This document shows, piece by piece, positions 53,334-60,722 of a DNA stretch of 64,000 bases; position 1 is the first letter of the stretch; every line of letters starts with the position of its first letter. Below the pieces are notes generated by a model. That model made no database searches. It was not told the DNA's origin and saw nothing but the letters and a program-made list of their open reading frames with translations. A program made the translations under genes and the position numbers. Location of the stretch: positions 124,001 to 188,000 of the forward strand of contig NZ_AYMG01000003.1 in NCBI RefSeq assembly GCF_000633455.1, given 5' to 3'. This stretch comes from Pedobacter jeongneungensis (GTDB lineage Bacteria > Bacteroidota > Bacteroidia > Sphingobacteriales > Sphingobacteriaceae).

Positions 53334-53633
53334 TTACAAATCTTTCACTATCTCCCATAAATCCTTCCATTCAGGATTCATGGATTGTATCAATTTTATC
53401 TTTTTTTTCCGGCTTCCGCCTTTAATTCTCTTTTCTTCTACAATTGCTTCCTCAATTGAATCATAAGAACAAAAATAAACAAGTTTATCTGTATTATATT
53501 TAGCCGAAAAAGATTTGGAATATTCTTTGTCTTTATGTTCTTTTACCCTAAACATGATATCCGAAGTAACTCCAGTATACAAAGTGGTGTGGGTAAAATT
53601 AGTAATGATGTAAACTGTTCCGCCGCGTTCCAT
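53334..53633 (-). CDS. GIY-YIG nuclease-domain protein inside the palindromic array
   Basis: 99 residues, a stand-alone GIY-YIG domain. Motif VYI (7-9) and YTG (19-21) form the name motif; Arg29 and His33 in FRVKEH follow, then the metal-binding Glu in EAIVEEKRIKG (66/67) and Asn86 in NPEW. All expected catalytic positions are present, so it is probably an active nuclease. It sits between repeat unit 4 and a right arm of unit 5, so its 5' leader contains a repeat arm and a TCGCAATGACG tag lies 25 bp past its stop. Length is typical of the small GIY-YIG/UPF0213-like group common in Bacteroidota. Role unknown. Confidence 0.9.
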   Translation of the reverse strand: MERGGTVYIITNFTHTTLYTGVTSDIMFRVKEHKDKEYSKSFSAKYNTDKLVYFCSYDSIEEAIVEEKRIKGGSRKKKIKLIQSMNPEWKDLWEIVKDL

Positions 53634-53659
53634 TATTGTATTTAAATTTACCGCTAAAC

Positions 53660-54137
53660 AGGAAAGATTGCTTCACTCCATCGCACATTCCCTTTCTTCA
53701 GTTCGCAATGACGCTGCAAAATCGTCATTGCGAGAAGGCTTTTTCAGCCGACGAAGCAATCTTTTTTGTTATTTTTATTTTTAAACTGTTAATGTCGAGC
53801 AGGAAAGATTGCTTCACTCCATCGCACATTCCTTTTCTTCAGTTCGCAATGACGTCGCAAAGATCGTCATTGCGAGGAGGCTTTTTCAGCTGACGAAGCA
53901 ATCTTTTTTGCTATTATATACTTTTCAATCAGCTATCTCCTTTCAGGAAAGATTGCTTTACTCCATCGCACATTCCCCTTCTTCAGTTCGCAATGACGTC
54001 GCAAAGATCGTCATTGCGAGAAGGCTTTTTCAGCCGACGAAGCAATCTTTTTTGCTATTTTATTTTAATCTGTTGTTACCTGCAGGAAAAATTGCTTCAC
54101 TCCATCACGCAATCCCCTTCTTCAGTTCGCAATGACG
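53660..54137. repeat. Palindromic repeat array, right block (units 5-8)
   Basis: Unit 5 is a right arm only (53660-53713); units 6, 7 and 8 are 53723-53854, 53865-53998 and 54009-54137, spaced 141-144 bp. Same architecture as the left block. Loop sequences group the units: 1 with 6 (TGTTAATGTCGAGC), 2, 4 and 8 (CTATTTTATTTTAATYTGTT), so the block grew by copying multi-unit segments. Ends in GCAATGACG just before the GDSL gene stop. Confidence 0.93.
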
Positions 54138-54145
54138 AATATAAT

Positions 54146-54805
54146 CTATTTGACCAAAGGCAATAACTGATCGGCCACCAATTTATTACCGGTTTCGTTC
54201 AGGTGTACCCTATCAACGGTTAAAATGCCTTTTTCTTTGTCTTCCGGATTATTTTTCGCCTCATATTCAGCAAAAATCTTTCTTAAATCGCATACGGGAA
54301 GGTTATTTTTTGCAGCCAATGTTCTGATACCTTCTGCATATTTATTCAGATCGGCATCCAGCTCATTAGTACCATCTTTTTTCTCACCAACAACCGACGG
54401 CGTAACCAATACCACTTTGCTGCCAACACCTTGAATTTTATTGATCAAAGCCTGATAAAACTTTAAATATTTATCGTAATCTGTTCCGGTATGAGAAGAT
54501 TGTTTATGCCAAACATCGTTAATGCCTACATAAATTACCACCAAATCGGGTTTTTTGTTCAAAACATCATCCTCTAAACGCAGGTATAGATCGTAAACCT
54601 TGTTACCGCCAATACCAGCACCGATTACATCGTATTTGGTAGAATCGAGTGATTTTTTGATCAGGGTTACGTAGCCGTTTTTAGAAACACCCTGCTGGGT
54701 AATCGAATCGCCGAAAAAGATAATCCGTTTTGGTTTAAATGTCATTGATGTTAATGCAATTAAGCAAAAGCTTAGTAAAATACTTGTTTTTAATAGGGTT
54801 TTCAT
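54146..54805 (-). CDS. Exported SGNH/GDSL hydrolase
   Basis: 219 residues. Signal peptide to about residue 22. All four SGNH blocks are present: block I FFGDSITQQG (Ser34), block II GIGGNKV (Gly), block III VGINDVW (Asn) and block V DRVHLN (Asp and His near the end). The family hydrolyses acyl esters of polysaccharides, lipids or arylesters; substrate unknown. The stop codon is 9 bp from the last palindromic unit, which may act as its terminator. Confidence 0.95.
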   Translation of the reverse strand: MKTLLKTSILLSFCLIALTSMTFKPKRIIFFGDSITQQGVSKNGYVTLIKKSLDSTKYDVIGAGIGGNKVYDLYLRLEDDVLNKKPDLVVIYVGINDVWHKQSSHTGTDYDKYLKFYQALINKIQGVGSKVVLVTPSVVGEKKDGTNELDADLNKYAEGIRTLAAKNNLPVCDLRKIFAEYEAKNNPEDKEKGILTVDRVHLNETGNKLVADQLLPLVK

Positions 54806-54822
54806 CGCTTATAATGGTTAGG

Positions 54823-56391
54823 TTATTTTTTGTCAGTCTTTTTAAAATCCAGGTCCTGAAAATCGAAACTGAAATCGGTTAATGGAGAAATGGCTTCTAT
54901 TTTAAAACCATCGGCCAGGGCATTGTTATCTAAACTGAAATTAACATAGGCATCAGCATCCAAACTTCTGTCGTACCATTTTACAATAAAGGTATTTCCT
55001 TTATAATAAGTCATATCGCCTCTCAGTTTTGGTGCATTTTTGGCTTGAAAATGCATTTTACCGTTTACTTCACTAATGGTTACTTCGCCAAACCACGAAT
55101 CGCGGAAAGTACCATAGTAATTTTTAGCATCAGGTTTCGAAGTCGATAATTTTTGTTGAGCAGCAATATCGCTCCAAACTTTGGCGACCATCTCATCAGC
55201 CTGTTTTTCATTTCTTAACCTGTTATCGTTGTAGGTTTTAATCCTATCCTGACCTTTGATTCCTAAATAACCATCTTTGATCGAATTGGTAATGGCATTA
55301 AATGCTGCACCCGATTGCTGATTGGTTAACACAATGATACCGAGTTTCAGTTCAGGAAGAATGGTTACCTGCGTTACAATACCTGATAAACCACCGGTGT
55401 GTGTCGCCTGGAAATTACCATTAACATTACTCAAAAACCAGCCTAAACCATAACTGCTAAAAGCCGCGGGATTACCGCCTGCAATAATGGTTTGCGGGGT
55501 CCAGAGTTCTCTTGTCACTGCAGGGCTGAATAACTTTTTATCAAGGGCTTCTCCATATTTACCGCCATTGATCATGGCCATTACCCATTTGCTCATATCG
55601 GTAACGTTAGAGTAAATCCCTCCTGCTGCATTGGCGATTTCGCCAAAGCTTAAGCCTACAGGAAGCAGTTTACCTTCGTAAGGTGCGTGCCCATCAATTA
55701 CATTCGATTTATCTTTTAAACGGTACCATGAAGCAGCCGTTTTTGTCATCCCCAATGGTTTAATAATCCTGCTCTCAATAAAATCTTCATAAGTAGTTCC
55801 TGAAACTCTTGCCACCACTTCTCCGGCAACAATGTACATCAGGTTATCATAATCATATTTGGTACGGAAAGAGGAAACCGGTTTTAAAAAGCGGAGGTTA
55901 TGGATCAGCTGTTTTTTATCTACTGTTGACGAATCGGGCCAGATCATTAAATCGCCTGCGCCCAAGCCTAAACCACTGCGGTGAGTGAGCAGATCGCGGA
56001 TGGTAAACTCGCTGGTTACATAGGCATCGTACATTTTAAACTCGGGGATTACATCGGTTACTTTGGTATCCCAGGTAATTTTCTTTTCATCAACCAGTAT
56101 ACCTAATGATGCTGCCGTGAAAGCCTTTGTATTTGAAGCCACACCAAAAAGGGTATTTTCATCAACCTTTTTATTGGTTTTGATGGAACTTACGCCGTAA
56201 CCTTTTAAATGAATAACCTTACCATCTTTGATTACAGAAACGGCAATACCAGGAACATTGAAGGTGCTTAATGTTTTTTCCACCACGCTATCGATCTGTT
56301 TTGAAGAAAGTACCTGTGCATGCACATGGATACCCAAAAACAGCAATAAAGCGGTGGATATTTTGAATTTTAAAGAAGAAAAGAGTTGCAT
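54823..56391 (-). CDS. Exported beta-lactamase-fold serine hydrolase
   Basis: 522 residues. Signal peptide to about residue 26 (VHAQ). Class C-like catalytic domain (about 33-380): SxxK as SNTK (Ser86, Lys89), Tyr in KYDYDNLMY (about 173-180), and a GTGG-like HTGGLSG. The last about 130 residues form a lipocalin-like DUF3471 domain (KNYYGTFRDSWFGEVTISE). Such enzymes are esterases, D-aminopeptidases or peptidase homologues rather than true beta-lactamases. Same strand as the GDSL gene, 17 bp apart; perhaps one transcript. Confidence 0.92.
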   Translation of the reverse strand: MQLFSSLKFKISTALLLFLGIHVHAQVLSSKQIDSVVEKTLSTFNVPGIAVSVIKDGKVIHLKGYGVSSIKTNKKVDENTLFGVASNTKAFTAASLGILVDEKKITWDTKVTDVIPEFKMYDAYVTSEFTIRDLLTHRSGLGLGAGDLMIWPDSSTVDKKQLIHNLRFLKPVSSFRTKYDYDNLMYIVAGEVVARVSGTTYEDFIESRIIKPLGMTKTAASWYRLKDKSNVIDGHAPYEGKLLPVGLSFGEIANAAGGIYSNVTDMSKWVMAMINGGKYGEALDKKLFSPAVTRELWTPQTIIAGGNPAAFSSYGLGWFLSNVNGNFQATHTGGLSGIVTQVTILPELKLGIIVLTNQQSGAAFNAITNSIKDGYLGIKGQDRIKTYNDNRLRNEKQADEMVAKVWSDIAAQQKLSTSKPDAKNYYGTFRDSWFGEVTISEVNGKMHFQAKNAPKLRGDMTYYKGNTFIVKWYDRSLDADAYVNFSLDNNALADGFKIEAISPLTDFSFDFQDLDFKKTDKK

Positions 56392-56450
56392 ATTTATGGG
56401 TTTAAATAATCGTTTAAAGATAATAAATCTTTTAGGCGATAACCGAATCC

Positions 56451-57392
56451 TTATTTGCTCTTTTCGAGTTTGTAATCTTTATGTACAATTAAAAAACTTG
56501 CACGTTCTTCTTTTTTGAAAGGATAATCCCAGTTGCCCTGGTAGGTAATTTTAGTTGGTAATTTATCTTCGCCAAAATAGCCCATTTCGATATTCATCTG
56601 TACATCAAAATCGAAAAGCATATTGCTGTATTTCATATCTACATATCGACCGAGAATATTAAAATTACGTTTATCAAAAATGGTCACCAATTCTTTAATC
56701 ATGATGCCATCTTTGGTCCAGCTGCTTAAATCGGGCTTAACTGAAACCTTGAAACGATATACGGGAATGGAATCCAAGTAAGTACCGCTGGTAAATCCAT
56801 AATCGTAATACTGGCGCATATTGGCCGAAAATATTTCGGTTTTACTGCCAATAAATGGAACTTTTACAGGTCGGCCAGGATTGAATATTAATGTTTTTAA
56901 CTTGTCTTTATAACTCTCGTTTGTTCCGCCTTTTCCATCAGCTTTAGGTGCATTGGGCACAAAATCGGTACTATAGGCATTCATAAAAATGTAATCGAAC
57001 ATTTCTACAGTGTACAACTGATATTTGCCGTTCTTTTTATAAATTTTACCGGTATCCTGTTTTACCAGGTATTCCATTTTATAAGGCCCGTTATTGTTGT
57101 GACGGATTTTACGGTATATTTTCCCATCAACTTTATTCTTTTTATCGTAACTGTAAATCCTGTTTTCGGCAATGAAAGTATAACGTTTCATATCCCTGAA
57201 CGACTGATAAAAAGAAGTATCGTACATTACCTTTCTGATAAAGGTTTCTACATTCAACTTTTCAGCTTTGATATTTACTGTAGAATCGAGTGTGATGGTT
57301 TTAATTGTATCAGGATTGAAACGTTTGATTTCCTGGGCAAAACCTTTATAAAAGAGCGGGATTAATAGTAAAAACAGAAATATTTTTTTCAT
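56451..57392 (-). CDS. Exported protein of unknown function
   Basis: 313 residues, not recognised. Signal peptide to about residue 19 (GFAQ). The body is rich in Tyr, Lys and Asp with strand-like segments (FRDMKRYTFIAENRIYSYDKKN, YLVKQDTGKIYKKNGKY, PKTITYQGNWDYPF-like ITYQGNWDYPFKKEERASF). It resembles conserved exported proteins of the phylum that bear lipoprotein-carrier-like (LolA/DUF-type) folds, but I cannot name a family. It has 59 bp to the serine hydrolase gene downstream. Confidence 0.7.
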   Translation of the reverse strand: MKKIFLFLLLIPLFYKGFAQEIKRFNPDTIKTITLDSTVNIKAEKLNVETFIRKVMYDTSFYQSFRDMKRYTFIAENRIYSYDKKNKVDGKIYRKIRHNNNGPYKMEYLVKQDTGKIYKKNGKYQLYTVEMFDYIFMNAYSTDFVPNAPKADGKGGTNESYKDKLKTLIFNPGRPVKVPFIGSKTEIFSANMRQYYDYGFTSGTYLDSIPVYRFKVSVKPDLSSWTKDGIMIKELVTIFDKRNFNILGRYVDMKYSNMLFDFDVQMNIEMGYFGEDKLPTKITYQGNWDYPFKKEERASFLIVHKDYKLEKSK

Positions 57393-57495
57393 GGAAGATA
57401 GATAAGTAAAGTGTAAGATGGAAAATGAATAATGTAAGATACATGTGGAGAAAACTTAACCCATCATCCACCTTACATATTTACATTTTACCTCT

Positions 57496-58680
57496 CTAGT
57501 TCCCTAGTTGTTTTAAAGCGATGTAAGCCATCAATCCTGTTGAAATTTTCAAGGCATCTTCATCAACATCAAATCGTGGGGTATGTACGGAATATTGTGT
57601 GTCTTTAGCTGCATTTCCAGTACCTAAACGATAAAAACATGCATCTGTTATTTGCGAGTAGAAAGAAAAATCTTCAGCTGCCATCCAGATATCCAAATCG
57701 AGTACATTTTCTTTACCTAAAAAATCTTCAGCAAAAGCCCTTGCATTTGCAGTTAATTTTTCTTCATTGATCAAAAATGGATATCCCCTGTGAATATCGA
57801 AATCGCAGCTTCCACCCATGCTTTCAGCAATACCTTCAGCCATTTTTTTCATGCGTTTGTGTGCTTCATCTCTCCATTCTTCATCCAGAGTTCTGAAAGT
57901 ACCTTCAATTTTTACTTCATTCGGAATAATGTTGGTTGCACCGTTGGCAATTACTTTACCAAAAGACAATACTGATGGAATACGTGGATCGGCATTGCGG
58001 CTCACTACCTGTTGCAAAGCTATAATGATATGTGAAGCGATTACAACCGGATCGATGTTTTGGTGTGGTTGTGCACCATGACCGCCTTTTCCGGTTACAG
58101 TAACATAAAGTTCGTCAGTCGAAGCCATGTAAATCCCTGAACGGAAACCCACTTTACCGGCATCAATTAATGGCATTACATGCTGACCAACAATATGATG
58201 TGGTTTTGGATTTTCGAGTACACCTTCTTTAATCATGATGCTTGCTCCACCTGGTAAAAGTTCTTCAGCAGGCTGAAAAATCAATTTAATGGTTCCTCCG
58301 AAATCATCTTTCATTTGATTTAGGATATAAGCTGTCCCCAAAAGTGAAGAAGTGTGCACATCATGTCCGCAGGCATGCATTACTCCATGATTTTTAGAAC
58401 GGTAAGGTTTATCATTTGCTTCATGAATAGGTAAAGCATCCATATCGGCACGTAAGGCAATAACTTTATCAGAAGGCAGGTTTCCCTTAATCAACCCCAC
58501 TACGCCTGTATTGGCACAATCGGTATATTCGATTCCCCATTTTTTTAATTTATCCTTGATGAACAATGAGGTTTCGAATTCTTTGAAAGATAATTCGGGA
58601 TTGGCATGGATATGTTGACGATAGCCTACTACATCGTTAAAAATGTGAGCGGCCAGTTCCTGTACTTTATTTTTGATCAT
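57496..58680 (-). CDS. M20-family amidohydrolase
   Basis: 394 residues, cytoplasmic. N-acyl-amino-acid amidohydrolases of this M20D branch remove acyl groups from amino acids using two metal ions. Visible: YRQHIHANPELSFKEFETS (about 20-38), ALRADMDALPIHE, the metal-site GVMHACGHDVHTSSLLG, and PAEELLPGGASIMI. A dimerisation domain (about 185-295) with GKGGHGAQPHQ follows. The stop overlaps the next gene region; the SPOR gene upstream overlaps its start by 14 bp, suggesting coupling. Confidence 0.94.
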   Translation of the reverse strand: MIKNKVQELAAHIFNDVVGYRQHIHANPELSFKEFETSLFIKDKLKKWGIEYTDCANTGVVGLIKGNLPSDKVIALRADMDALPIHEANDKPYRSKNHGVMHACGHDVHTSSLLGTAYILNQMKDDFGGTIKLIFQPAEELLPGGASIMIKEGVLENPKPHHIVGQHVMPLIDAGKVGFRSGIYMASTDELYVTVTGKGGHGAQPHQNIDPVVIASHIIIALQQVVSRNADPRIPSVLSFGKVIANGATNIIPNEVKIEGTFRTLDEEWRDEAHKRMKKMAEGIAESMGGSCDFDIHRGYPFLINEEKLTANARAFAEDFLGKENVLDLDIWMAAEDFSFYSQITDACFYRLGTGNAAKDTQYSVHTPRFDVDEDALKISTGLMAYIALKQLGN

Positions 58681-59110
58681 TGGTTGTTGTGGTATCTAAA
58701 GTTGGTGCATTTATTTTTTCCCTAAAAATAAACAGTGTAGGGAAAGATGATCTGAGTTCGTTAATGAGGCGTTGTGCCTCTAAGCGGCTCCTAAAATCGC
58801 CTACCCGAACATAATAATTAGGTTCTTTATAAGTGAGGTATGTGTTTAATTGAGGATAAAGTCCTTTAAAACGGGCCTGCTCATTAAAAACTTCCCGCCG
58901 GTCTGATCCATAAAAAATCTGCACGCGGTAACCATAGGCAGAAACTATTGGTTTGCCAGGCTTAACCTCGCCAGAAGTTTTATAAACTTCGAGCCGCTTG
59001 GCAATTAAACTATCGATTAAGGGATCTTTTATAACCGTTACTTCTCCTTTTTGCGCAAAAGCAGTTATGGTAAGAAATAAGCAAAATATAAAAGTTATTG
59101 TAGTTTTCAT
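58667..59110 (-). CDS. Exported SPOR-domain protein
   Basis: About 147 residues from the ATG at 59110, chosen over the earlier ATG at 59128 because it gives a clean signal peptide (KTTITFIFCLFLTITAFAQK). The C-terminal SPOR domain (about 65-135) is recognised from YGYRVQIFYGSDRREVFNEQ, YVRVGDFRSRLEAQRLINELR and FPTLFIF. SPOR domains bind denuded peptidoglycan at division sites. Overlap with the M20 gene start suggests both are made together. Confidence 0.9.
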   Translation of the reverse strand: MKTTITFIFCLFLTITAFAQKGEVTVIKDPLIDSLIAKRLEVYKTSGEVKPGKPIVSAYGYRVQIFYGSDRREVFNEQARFKGLYPQLNTYLTYKEPNYYVRVGDFRSRLEAQRLINELRSSFPTLFIFREKINAPTLDTTTTNDQK

Positions 59111-59167
59111 GAGCAAAATAATTGGCATTTGGCTAGCAGACCTACCTGCTCACTTCTTCTTAACAAC

Positions 59168-59203
59168 AAGAATGCCGAAATCGTTGCAAAAATCGGCATT
59201 CTT
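59168..59203 (-). terminator. Hairpin between the SPOR gene and the toxin gene
   Basis: AAGAATGCCGA pairs with TCGGCATTCTT. It lies past the toxin stop on the minus strand; the T run is weak. Confidence 0.65.
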
Positions 59204-59241
59204 TATGGGTTAAGCAAATCGTTATTATTTGGGAGAAAATT

Positions 59242-59634
59242 TTAAAGGGTATAGGGATTAGAAGCCTTTAGTTGCGGTATCTTTTCAAAGTCTTTAGCAT
59301 TTCTTGTGATGAGTGTAAGTTCATTCACGATAGCTGTTGCAGCAATTATTGCATCCGGTAATTTTAGGTTATAATATTTGCGTACCTCTACAGTTTGATT
59401 CTTAATTTCCTGGCTTAGTTCATACACATAAGAATCTTTAATAAAGTCTCTTAATATGAGTAAATCGTTTTCAGTAGCAGTTTTCCAGCAAAGGAGTTCA
59501 ATTTCCGTGATCGCAGAAATTGCAGGCTGGTTAGTTGATATAATATTGTCAATAAACTTTTCAGCTGTTGGTGTAAATTGCCTTTGAAGGAAATAGATTA
59601 CAGTGTTGGTATCCCAAAGATAATTTATTCCCAC
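59242..59634 (-). CDS. PIN-domain toxin (VapC type)
   Basis: 130 residues. The likely start is GTG at 59632-59634, overlapping the antitoxin stop by 10 bp; no ATG is available. VapC toxins cut specific tRNAs or rRNA with a metal-ion acidic triad. Present: Asp8 in LWDTN, Glu44 in AITEIELL, Asp94 in LPDAIIAAT, and Asp115 in NAKDF. The triad and length fit an intact toxin. It is the downstream gene of a two-gene toxin-antitoxin unit. Confidence 0.88.
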   Translation of the reverse strand: MGINYLWDTNTVIYFLQRQFTPTAEKFIDNIISTNQPAISAITEIELLCWKTATENDLLILRDFIKDSYVYELSQEIKNQTVEVRKYYNLKLPDAIIAATAIVNELTLITRNAKDFEKIPQLKASNPYTL

Positions 59635-59837
59635 TCGTTTCGTATATTATTTAATTGTTCATCAACTTCCGAAATCGACTGTTTTTGCATCGAGCCCTTA
59701 TATTTTGAGATCAGATCGTTACCATAGATATCCTGAGTGTTAGAATCTCTTCTCAAGCGAATAACTTTAAGCAATTCTAAATCTTTTAAAAGATCTAATG
59801 CTCTATCATTTAAAATATCTACTGTTACAGTTCTCAT
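59625..59837 (-). CDS. Antitoxin gene paired with the VapC-type toxin
   Basis: About 70 residues from the ATG at 59837 (MRTVTVDILNDRALDLLKDL). The start at 59870 is not preferred because its extra residues are hydrophobic and unlike an antitoxin. The N-terminus has the ribbon-helix pattern seen in small antitoxins (TVTVDILNDRALDLLKDLEL), and the C-terminus is charged and likely binds the toxin. The 10 bp overlap with the toxin and the order antitoxin-toxin support the pair. Antitoxin family is not certain. Confidence 0.78.
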   Translation of the reverse strand: MRTVTVDILNDRALDLLKDLELLKVIRLRRDSNTQDIYGNDLISKYKGSMQKQSISEVDEQLNNIRNEWE

Positions 59838-59939
59838 ACTCAAAAATACTAAAAATATAAATGATATCAATAAATGAACGCTGTAATCCTTTACCTCCCA
59901 TTTCTGTCAACTCATAAAATTGATTAGGTAAATTAATTT

Positions 59940-59969
59940 ATAGATTTCTCCACTACGGTCGAAATGACG
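59940..59969. repeat. AGATTTCTCC...CGAAATGACG repeat
   Basis: Third copy of the family at 23671 and 44723: AGATTTCTCCACTACGGTCG then AAATGACG. Orientation matches that at 44723. Confidence 0.75.
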
Positions 59970-60004
59970 ACTTTTCTATCAAATATTATTAATTAAGGAA
60001 ATCT

Positions 60005-60038
60005 AAAAAGCCAGATTACTTTCGAAACCTGGCTTTTT
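60005..60038 (-). terminator. Intrinsic terminator after the PEGA gene
   Basis: Stem AAAAAGCCAG / CTGGCTTTTT; on the minus strand it ends in five T, downstream of the gene stopping at 60065. Confidence 0.88.
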
Positions 60039-60064
60039 GAATTATTTCCATTAAGAGAATTAAA

Positions 60065-60442
60065 TTAATTCGCTTTCTTTTGCTCTAAGGTAAACTCGTA
60101 AACTTTTGGGTCGTATTTCATCATTGCACCTGTTGCAATATCAACAATAAAACCAGGAATGAATAATAGATTTACCACAGATACAGCATTAAAGGTAGTT
60201 TGAGGCTGGAATGTTTTGGTTTCGTAACCATCAAGTTTTAATGTGATCGTTTGTCCGGTAAATCCTTTTTTTAAGGGAACAGCCATAGGTGTTACACCGG
60301 CTTTAACACCATCTACTTCGATAGCAGCGGCTGGAGGATTGGAATTGATTTGAACGGTTTGTTTTGTACCCGTAAAAATGGTGGCGCAGCTCGAGAGCAG
60401 CAATGTCGCTGAAACAGCGGCAATGTTAAAAATTCTTTTCAT
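60065..60442 (-). CDS. PEGA-domain lipoprotein
   Basis: 125 residues. Lipoprotein signal ending LLSSCATIF (Cys19). The PEGA domain (about 28-75) is clear from KQTVQINSNPPAAAIEVDGVKAGVTP-type strands: VQINSNPPAAAIEVDG and TPMAVPLKKG, then TITLKLDGYE. A hydrophobic stretch VVNLLFIPGFIVDIATGAMM near 85-110 may be a membrane-facing helix. PEGA domains are extracellular beta-sandwiches, often on surface lipoproteins. Role unknown. Confidence 0.9.
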   Translation of the reverse strand: MKRIFNIAAVSATLLLSSCATIFTGTKQTVQINSNPPAAAIEVDGVKAGVTPMAVPLKKGFTGQTITLKLDGYETKTFQPQTTFNAVSVVNLLFIPGFIVDIATGAMMKYDPKVYEFTLEQKKAN

Positions 60443-60670
60443 TTGTGTGTGTTTGTGTGTGTTCTTACTCTTATGGCTTTTCGGTTACGCCCCGTTTTTT
60501 ATGGTTTCTGGACTCCATTTTTCATTTTTATTGATCATCAAGAAACTGCCTACCAGTTTCGAATTGATCTAGTTGGATATTAAACAGTATATACTGCCGG
60601 CACTATTGAGATTGTAAAATCTAAGTCAATAAATATAGGAGTTAATTTGAAAATTAAAAATTTAGTTATA
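60443..60670. other. Intergenic region upstream of the PEGA gene, no gene seen
   Basis: Holds the promoter of the PEGA lipoprotein gene and nothing else obvious. GTGTGTGTTTGTGTGTG at 60443-60460 is low-complexity sequence. Confidence 0.5.
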
Positions 60671-60699
60671 AAAAAGCCCCGACATTTTTTTGTCGGGGC
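60671..60699 (-). terminator. Intrinsic terminator after secA
   Basis: Stem GCCCCGACA / TGTCGGGGC (60676-60699) with a six-T loop; on the minus strand it is followed by TTTTTATAAC. It begins 23 bp past the secA stop. Confidence 0.95.
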
Positions 60700-60722
60700 C
60701 TGGTATGCAATATATTTTCTAA

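Noticed and set aside
52532..54135. Plus-strand frames with LLHSIAQSLASVRND repeats
   Set aside because: These are translations of the palindromic units and have no independent support.
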